From positions 1 through 64,000 of the forward strand of contig CAKSZH010000004.1 in NCBI GenBank assembly GCA_934525675.1: 64,000 bases of DNA, in the 5' to 3' direction. The position numbers were made by a program, and so were the translations under genes. Source of the DNA: an uncultured Eubacteriales bacterium. GTDB taxonomy: Bacteria > Bacillota > Clostridia > Oscillospirales > CAG-272. Below the pieces are notes generated by a model. The model was not told the origin of the DNA. It ran no database searches and saw nothing but the letters and a program-made list of their open reading frames with translations. Below are positions 58,677 through 64,000 of this stretch, one piece after another (position 1 is the first letter of the stretch; every line of letters starts with the position of its first letter).

Positions 58677-60794
58677 ATGCCCAGACAATATTCGCTCGAG
58701 AATACTCGTAATGTCGGTATCATGGCTCACATCGATGCCGGCAAGACGACGACGACCGAAAGAATTCTGTTCTATACCGGTAAGACGCACAAGATCGGCG
58801 AGGTCCACGACGGTGCGGCTACCATGGACTGGATGGAGCAGGAGCAGGAGAGAGGTATCACCATTACCTCCGCTGCTACCACCTGCTACTGGAGTCCTAC
58901 CGAGTTCCACGGAACTCCCGAGGAGCAGAAGCACAAGTGCCGTATCAACATCATTGATACCCCCGGCCACGTTGACTTCACGGTCGAAGTCGAACGTTCC
59001 CTGCGTGTCCTCGACGGTGCAGTGACCGTCCTGACCGCAAAGGAAGGCGTTCAGCCCCAGTCCGAAACCGTCTGGAGACAGGCGGACAAGTACCATGTTC
59101 CCCGTATGGTATTCGTCAACAAGATGGATATCAACGGCGCGAACTTCCTGCGCGCTCGCGAGATGCTTCATACCCGCCTGCACGCAAACGCAGTCCCGAT
59201 TCAGTTGCCGATCGGCTCCGAGGCAACCTTCCGCGGAATCGTTGACCTGATGCAGATGTGCGCCGAGGTCTACTACGATGACGCAGGCAAGGACTACCGC
59301 AAGGAACCCATCCCCGCTGATATGATGGAAGAAGCCCAGAAGTGGCACGATAAGATGGTTGAGGATATTGCCTCCACCGATGACGCTCTGATGGAAAAGT
59401 ACCTGGAAGGCGACGAGATTTCGATCCCCGAGCTCAAGGCTGCTCTGCGTAAGGCTACCATCAAGAACGAGATCGTTCCGATGTGCTGCGGCTCCGCCCA
59501 TAAGAACAAAGGTGTTCAGCTGATGCTGGACGCGATCGTCGATTATCTCCCCTCTCCTGTGGATGTCCCCGCAATCAAGGGCGTCGATCCCGACGGAGAA
59601 GAGGATGAGAGACCGTCCTCCGATGAGGCTCCGTTCTCCGCTCTCGCGTTCAAGATCATGACCGACCCGTTCGTCGGAAAGCTCTGCTTCTTCCGCGTAT
59701 ACTCCGGTACGGTCACCAAGGGCACCAACGTCTACAACTCCACCAAGGACAAGTACGAGCGCTTCGGCAGAATTCTGCAGATGCACTCCAATGAGAGAAC
59801 CGATATCGATATGTGCTACTCCGGCGACATCGCCGCAGTCGTCAGCACCAAGTACACCACCACCGGTGATACCTTCTGCGACGAAGCTCATCCGATCATT
59901 CTCGAGTCCATGGAATTCCCGGAACCCGTTATCAACGTCGCAATCGAGCCCAAGTCCCAGGCAGATCAGGAAAAGATGGGTCTGGCACTTGCAAAGCTCG
60001 CAGAAGAAGACCCGACCTTCCGCACCTACACGGACGAGGAAACCAACCAGACCATCATCGCCGGAATGGGCGAATTGCATCTGGATATCATCGTTGACCG
60101 TCTGAAGCGTGAATTCAAGGTCGAAGCTGATATCGGCGCTCCTCAGGTTTCTTACAAGGAAACCATCCGCAAGAAGGTTGACGAAGAGTACAAGTATAAG
60201 AAGCAGTCCGGTGGTTCCGGTCAGTACGGTCATGTCAAGATGATCGTCGAGCCGAACGAACCCGGCAAGGGCTACGAGTTCATCAACGCCGTGACCGGCG
60301 GTGCGATTCCGAAGGAATTCATCGAACCTGTCAATCAGGGTATTCAGGGTGCGATGCAGTCCGGTGTCGTTGCAGGTTACAAGGTTGTTGACGTCAAGGT
60401 CACGCTGTACGACGGCTCCTATCACGAAGTCGACTCTTCCGAAATCGCGTTCAAGATCGCCGGCTCCATTGCTTTCAAGGAAGCAATGAAGAAAGCGGAC
60501 CCGATCCTGACCGAGCCGATCATGGCTGTCACCGTTGTCGTTCCTTCGGAATACACGGGCGCGGTCATCGGCGGCTTCAGCTCCCGCCGCGGTGTCGTCT
60601 CTTCCATGGAGGAGACCAGCCCCGGAACTTCCGAGATCAAGGCAAACGTCCCGCTTGCAACCATGTTCGGTTATATGACCGACCTGCGTTCCGCAACCCA
60701 GGGCCGTGGCGTCTTCACCATGGAGCCTTCCCACTTTGAACAGGTGCCGAAGAGCATTCAGGATGAGATCGTCAAGGGTCGCATGAAGCACTGA
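58677..60794 (+). CDS. fusA: Elongation factor G
   Basis: The 705-residue translocase has the GTPase motifs: AHIDAGKTTTTERIL (G1), RGITITSAAT (G2), DTPGHVDFT (G3) and VNKMDI (G4). Domain II, the GELHLDIIVDRL strand of domain III, and the domain IV/V ending SHFEQVPKSIQDEIVKGR follow. It is slightly longer than the usual 690-700 owing to a small insertion after the G2 region (SPTEFHGTPEEQKHK). AAGGAGA precedes the ATG. It lies 31 bases after rpsG. Confidence 0.98.
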   Translation: MPRQYSLENTRNVGIMAHIDAGKTTTTERILFYTGKTHKIGEVHDGAATMDWMEQEQERGITITSAATTCYWSPTEFHGTPEEQKHKCRINIIDTPGHVDFTVEVERSLRVLDGAVTVLTAKEGVQPQSETVWRQADKYHVPRMVFVNKMDINGANFLRAREMLHTRLHANAVPIQLPIGSEATFRGIVDLMQMCAEVYYDDAGKDYRKEPIPADMMEEAQKWHDKMVEDIASTDDALMEKYLEGDEISIPELKAALRKATIKNEIVPMCCGSAHKNKGVQLMLDAIVDYLPSPVDVPAIKGVDPDGEEDERPSSDEAPFSALAFKIMTDPFVGKLCFFRVYSGTVTKGTNVYNSTKDKYERFGRILQMHSNERTDIDMCYSGDIAAVVSTKYTTTGDTFCDEAHPIILESMEFPEPVINVAIEPKSQADQEKMGLALAKLAEEDPTFRTYTDEETNQTIIAGMGELHLDIIVDRLKREFKVEADIGAPQVSYKETIRKKVDEEYKYKKQSGGSGQYGHVKMIVEPNEPGKGYEFINAVTGGAIPKEFIEPVNQGIQGAMQSGVVAGYKVVDVKVTLYDGSYHEVDSSEIAFKIAGSIAFKEAMKKADPILTEPIMAVTVVVPSEYTGAVIGGFSSRRGVVSSMEETSPGTSEIKANVPLATMFGYMTDLRSATQGRGVFTMEPSHFEQVPKSIQDEIVKGRMKH

Positions 60795-60830
60795 TTCCAA
60801 TTCAAAAATTTTAATTTGGAGGAAAATAAA

Positions 60831-62036
60831 ATGGCAAAGGCTACATTCGAAAGAACGAAACCCCATGTAAACATTGGTACCATCGGTCACGTTGACCATG
60901 GCAAAACCACTCTTACCGCCGCTATCACCAAGGTTCTTTCTCTGAAGAACGGTTCCGTCGAATTCCTGGCATATGACCAGATCGACAACGCTCCCGAGGA
61001 AAGAGCTCGTGGTATCACAATCAACACCCGTCACGTTGAGTACGAGACTGACAAGCGTCACTACGCTCACGTCGACTGCCCCGGCCACGCTGACTATGTC
61101 AAGAACATGATCACCGGTGCAGCACAGATGGACGGCGCAATCCTCGTCGTTGCAGGTACCGACGGACCTCTTCAGCAGACCCGTGAGCACGTGCTGCTCG
61201 CTCGTCAGGTCGGCGTTCCCGCAATCGTCGTGTTCCTGAACAAGACCGACCTGGTTGACGACCCCGAACTGCTCGACCTCGTTGAGATGGAGATCCGTGA
61301 CCTCCTGTCTCAGTACGACTTCCCGGGCGATGATACTCCTATCATCCGCGGCTCCGCTCGTGAGGCTCTGGAATCCACCAGCAAGGACATCAACGCTCCT
61401 GAGTACAAGTGCATTCTCGATCTGATGGACGCTGTTGACTCCTATATCCCCACCCCTGCACGTCAGGCTGATCTGCCCTTCCTGATGCCTGTCGAGGACG
61501 TGTTCTCCATCTCCGGACGTGGTACGGTTGCTACCGGCCGTGTCGAGCGTGGTACGCTGAACCTCAACGACGTTGTGGAAATCGTCGGTCTGTCCGATGA
61601 GAAGAAGCAGACGACCGTTACCGGTATCGAAATGTTCCACAAGCTGCTGCCCTCTGCAATGGCTGGTGATAACATCGGTGCTCTGCTCCGTGGTATTGCA
61701 AAGGAAGAGATCGAAAGAGGTCAGGTCCTTGCAAAGCCGGGTTCTGTGCATCCGCACACCAAGTTCATCGGTCACGTTTACGTCCTGACCGAGAAGGAAG
61801 GCGGCCGTAAGAAGCCGTTCTTCGCAGGCTATCGTCCGCAGTTCTACTTCAGAACTACTGACGTTACCGGCACCATCGAGCTGCCTGAGGGCGTTGAGAT
61901 GTGCCGTCCCGGCGACAACGTCGATATGACTGTCGAGCTGATCACTCCTATCGCTTGCGAAGAGGGTCTCCGTTTCGCAATCCGTGAGGGCGGTCACACT
62001 GTCGGTTCCGGCGTCGTTTCCAAGATCCTCGCTTAA
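60831..62036 (+). CDS. tuf: Elongation factor Tu
   Basis: The 401-residue protein delivers aminoacyl-tRNA to the ribosome. GTPase motifs are IGHVDHGKTTLTAAIT (G1), RGITINTRHVEYE (G2), DCPGHADYVKNMI (G3) and LNKTDLVDD (G4), followed by the two beta-barrel domains (GRGTVATGRVERG, then PGDNVDMTVELI and IREGGHTVGSGVVSKI). GGAGG lies 8 bases before the ATG. It is the last gene of the str operon. Confidence 0.98.
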   Translation: MAKATFERTKPHVNIGTIGHVDHGKTTLTAAITKVLSLKNGSVEFLAYDQIDNAPEERARGITINTRHVEYETDKRHYAHVDCPGHADYVKNMITGAAQMDGAILVVAGTDGPLQQTREHVLLARQVGVPAIVVFLNKTDLVDDPELLDLVEMEIRDLLSQYDFPGDDTPIIRGSAREALESTSKDINAPEYKCILDLMDAVDSYIPTPARQADLPFLMPVEDVFSISGRGTVATGRVERGTLNLNDVVEIVGLSDEKKQTTVTGIEMFHKLLPSAMAGDNIGALLRGIAKEEIERGQVLAKPGSVHPHTKFIGHVYVLTEKEGGRKKPFFAGYRPQFYFRTTDVTGTIELPEGVEMCRPGDNVDMTVELITPIACEEGLRFAIREGGHTVGSGVVSKILA

Positions 62037-62048
62037 TTTCAGCGATTT

Positions 62049-62076
62049 TGGGGTTGGCGCATATGCGCCAACCCCT
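62049..62076 (+). terminator. Hairpin terminator of tuf
   Basis: GGGGTTGGCGCA is followed directly by its complement TGCGCCAACCCC; a T run (GTTTTTC) lies about 10 bases later, so the terminator is somewhat imperfect. Confidence 0.7.
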
Positions 62077-62142
62077 TGATGCCGTTTTTCCTCTGCTTTT
62101 GTGCGGCAAACGGTATCTCTTGTTACAATTTCATAGTTTTAT

Positions 62143-62411
62143 TTCGGGGATTGGTGAAATTCCATACCGGTGGTGAAAGTCCACGAGTCGGACGTTGTCC
62201 GATCGAACAGGTGAAATTCCTGTACCGACAGTCCGTTTTTCGCATCAGCGGGAAGCGGCATCTGTTTTTCCCCGGTGCGGTCGCAGAACAGCCGGCTTTG
62301 ATTGCCGGTCGTCAGTCGCCGATTGCCGGTTGCGGTCCGGTAAAGCACGATCTGTGCCTTGCCCGGTCCGATATTTTTGGAAAACAGTTGACAGTCTGGA
62401 TGAGAGAAGAT
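62143..62411 (+). ncRNA. FMN riboswitch (RFN element) with a long insertion in one arm
   Basis: The RFN landmarks are in order: TCGGGGATTGGTGAAATTCC, ACCGGTGGTGAAAGTCCACG, AGGTGAAATTCCTGTACCG, ACAGT, and at the end ACAGTCTGGATGAGAGAAG. The last two, which normally face each other across a tetraloop-sized gap, are here separated by about 158 bases (62233-62390). The element precedes ribU and has a terminator behind it. Confidence 0.88.
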
Positions 62412-62460
62412 AAAAACGGCGCCGCTGTTCGTTTTTTGACGGACAACGGTGCAGGTCGTT

Positions 62461-62488
62461 CCCGGCAAGAGGTTGCCGGGCTTTTTTA
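62461..62488 (+). terminator. Riboswitch-controlled terminator before ribU
   Basis: CCCGGCAA pairs with TTGCCGGG around GAGG and is followed by CTTTTTT. Confidence 0.88.
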
Positions 62489-62619
62489 TCTTCCGTACAA
62501 GTTATAACAAATTATAATTTACGGAGGAATCGGGTATCGGGATCGGATCCCGAACCCCCTTTGCGGTATTTCTGCGGGATTTACCCGGGACGATGCCGCA
62601 GTTCCCCACGGGAAAGGGA

Positions 62620-62638
62620 GCCCCCGCTAACCGGGGGC
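62620..62638 (+). promoter_or_regulatory. Hairpin directly before the ribU start
   Basis: GCCCCCG pairs with CGGGGGC around CTAAC, ending 6 bases before ATG 62645. The only purine-rich stretch near the start lies within its 3' arm, so it may hide the ribosome binding site. Confidence 0.45.
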
Positions 62639-62644
62639 ACAGTA

Positions 62645-63337
62645 ATGATTATGACGATTTATGCAGATGAGAAAAAGTTCAGTACCCGGCGGATGGTCCT
62701 GATGGCGGTTTTTGTCGCCATGGCGTATGCAGTTCAGCTGGTGTTCCGGATTAAAGTGTTCGGCTTTCTGACATTTGACGCTAAGGACGCGATCCTGACG
62801 CTCGGTGCCATGGTTTTGGGACCGGTATCCGGAATCGTGATGGCTGTTTTGGTTGCCCTGATCGAGATGATCTCCGTCAGCGAGACGGCGTTCTGGGGCT
62901 TCCTCATGAACGCGGTGTCGTCCTCGGTCTTCGTTGCGCTTGCAAGCAGCATTTACAGAAGAAAGAAGTCGCTCAACACGGCGCTCCTCGGGCTTGCGGC
63001 AAGTATCCTAGCAACGACGGCTGTCATGCTTCTCATGAATATCTGGGTGACGCCGATCTATTCTGGCATGCCGACCATGGATATCGTGCGTATGATTCCG
63101 ACGGTGCTTCTGCCGTTCAATCTCACCAAGGCTGTGTTCAACGCGGCACTCGTTATGGTGCTTTACAAGCCGGTGACGATGGCGCTTCGCCGGATCCATG
63201 TGGTTTCCGGCTCTGCCGATTATCATATGAACCGCGTCAGTGTGCTGGTTCTGGTCGGCGGACTTGTGGTTATCGCCGGGTGCGTTGTTGCGTTCCTTCT
63301 CGGCATGAACGGACATTTCATCTTCGGTTCAAAATAA
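62645..63337 (+). CDS. ribU: ECF transporter S component, riboflavin (RibU)
   Basis: The 230-residue membrane protein has six hydrophobic segments and the RibU pattern: RRMVLMAVFVAMAYAVQLV in helix 1 with the face for EcfT contact, FLTFDAKDAILTLGAMVLGP, and SVSETAFWGFLMNAVSSSVF, a segment that lines the flavin site. A seventh hydrophobic stretch near the C-terminus (VLVLVGGLVVIAGCVVAFLL) exceeds the usual six helices. ATG 62645 or ATG 62651 could be the start; neither has a clear ribosome binding site. The FMN riboswitch upstream supports riboflavin as substrate. The ECF energising genes are not in this window. Confidence 0.88.
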   Translation: MIMTIYADEKKFSTRRMVLMAVFVAMAYAVQLVFRIKVFGFLTFDAKDAILTLGAMVLGPVSGIVMAVLVALIEMISVSETAFWGFLMNAVSSSVFVALASSIYRRKKSLNTALLGLAASILATTAVMLLMNIWVTPIYSGMPTMDIVRMIPTVLLPFNLTKAVFNAALVMVLYKPVTMALRRIHVVSGSADYHMNRVSVLVLVGGLVVIAGCVVAFLLGMNGHFIFGSK

Positions 63338-63341
63338 AGGG

Positions 63342-63370
63342 TTGATTTTCCGCGCCGGTTACGGTATAAT
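63342..63370 (+). promoter_or_regulatory. SigA-type promoter for the small multidrug export gene
   Basis: TTGATT, 17 bases, TATAAT, with a GC-rich leader of about 150 bases that can form several hairpins but matches no riboswitch I know. Confidence 0.65.
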
Positions 63371-63527
63371 AATCGGGTGTATAGACCGTACCGGTGCGGA
63401 AGTCTGCGGTATCCCCGTCGGATTTCCCGGACGCACTGCCGGGGGGAGGTACCCCCAGCCCGCGCCGCATCCCGCAATGCGGCAAAAACATTGATCCGCG
63501 GCGGATGTCGCGAGGAAGGAACCGCTT

Positions 63528-64000
63528 ATGGTTGAAGCCATCCAGAACTTCTTTCTGAATACGGTCGGCAAGGAGCTTTGCGTGTTTTTCTGCTCCATGA
63601 TCCCGATCATCGAATTACGCGGCGCGATCCCGCTCGGCATCGGGCTTGGGCTTCCGTATTGGGAAACCTACCTGCTCGCGGTGCTCGGCAACATGATTCC
63701 GGTTCCGTTCATCCTGCTGTTCATCCGCAAAATTATCGAATGGATGTCAAGGTCGCGGGTGAAGTTTTTTCAGAAAGTCGCCGGGTTCCTGATCCGCAAG
63801 GCAGAGAAGAACCGCGAGAAGATCGAAAAGTATTCCTTCTGGGGTGTGGCGCTGTTTATCGCGGTGCCCCTGCCTGTCACCGGTGCCTGGACGGGTTCAC
63901 TTGTCGCGGCACTGATTGACATGAAGTTCTGGAAAGCATTGCTCTCCGCGCTGATCGGCGTGATGATCGCGGGCATTGTCGTTTCCGTCATTGTGTTCCT
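63528..64000 (+). CDS. Small multidrug export family membrane protein (COG2426-like), truncated by the window end
   Basis: The 157 visible residues contain the family signature near the N-terminus (SMIPIIELRGAIPLGIGLGL), then GNMIPVPFILLFIRKIIEWM, a charged loop with KAEKNREKIEKYSFWGVALF and AVPLPVTGAWTGSLVAALI. Four hydrophobic segments are visible. The transport function is a family label rather than proven for most members. ATG 63528 follows GAGGAAGGA. The C-terminus lies outside the window. Confidence 0.82.
   Translation, partial: MVEAIQNFFLNTVGKELCVFFCSMIPIIELRGAIPLGIGLGLPYWETYLLAVLGNMIPVPFILLFIRKIIEWMSRSRVKFFQKVAGFLIRKAEKNREKIEKYSFWGVALFIAVPLPVTGAWTGSLVAALIDMKFWKALLSALIGVMIAGIVVSVIVF

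Noticed and set aside
58614..61997. An 1127-codon open frame on the minus strand
   Set aside because: It is antisense to fusA and tuf, which are unmistakable on the plus strand.

Overview
This window reads as a chromosomal segment of a Gram-positive anaerobe of the class Clostridia, probably an uncultivated, gut-type lineage with fairly high G+C. The support is a T-box leader on alaS, TPP and FMN riboswitches in front of ECF vitamin-transporter S components (thiT, ribU), a type A-like RNase P RNA, pyruvate phosphate dikinase, RqcH, a YtvI-like protein, strong AGGAGG ribosome binding sites and many TTGACA-N17-TATAAT promoters. No species can be named from sequence alone.

Layout. Bases 1-3250 are visibly AT-rich and unlike the rest. 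They hold an ATPase with a TOPRIM-like domain and a small Bsp6I-like restriction endonuclease without a methyltransferase in view, which looks like the edge of an acquired defence island. Bases 3300-5670 are a gene graveyard: an aldo/keto reductase remnant, an HTH/zinc-ribbon gene broken by a 1-nt frameshift, an intact TfoX-like gene and a membrane/zinc-ribbon gene with two in-frame stops. Bases 5700-25600 are mostly housekeeping (tRNA-Ala, pyk, ppdK, pth-mfd, thiT, rnpB) mixed with glycosidases, among them an extracellular GH27 alpha-galactosidase fused to a rhodanese domain, and a large DUF2079 membrane protein.

Bases 25600-28350 carry a prepilin-like protein with a parallel beta-helix body, without pilus assembly genes. 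Bases 28578-37864 are a TetR regulator divergent from an eight-gene operon: ROK kinase, GH1 (probably 6-phospho-beta-glucosidase), two related VOC-fold proteins (one with a rubredoxin-like zinc ribbon), and an RbsA-type ABC transporter with two permeases and a lipoprotein receptor. The best reading is uptake, phosphorylation and hydrolysis of a beta-glucoside, with the VOC proteins perhaps acting on the aglycone. This operon is the leading candidate for an undescribed system.

Bases 37870-49070 are housekeeping and envelope genes (alaS with T-box, type II pantothenate kinase, rqcH, rnhA, an E2-like acyltransferase lacking a lipoyl domain, cyclophilin lipoprotein, YtvI-like, rpsT). Bases 49291-62076 are rpoB-rpoC and then, behind a separate consensus promoter, rpsL-rpsG-fusA-tuf. 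The window ends with an FMN riboswitch that has a very long insertion in one arm, ribU, and a truncated small-multidrug-export family gene. No CRISPR array, insertion sequence, rRNA or replication origin was seen.
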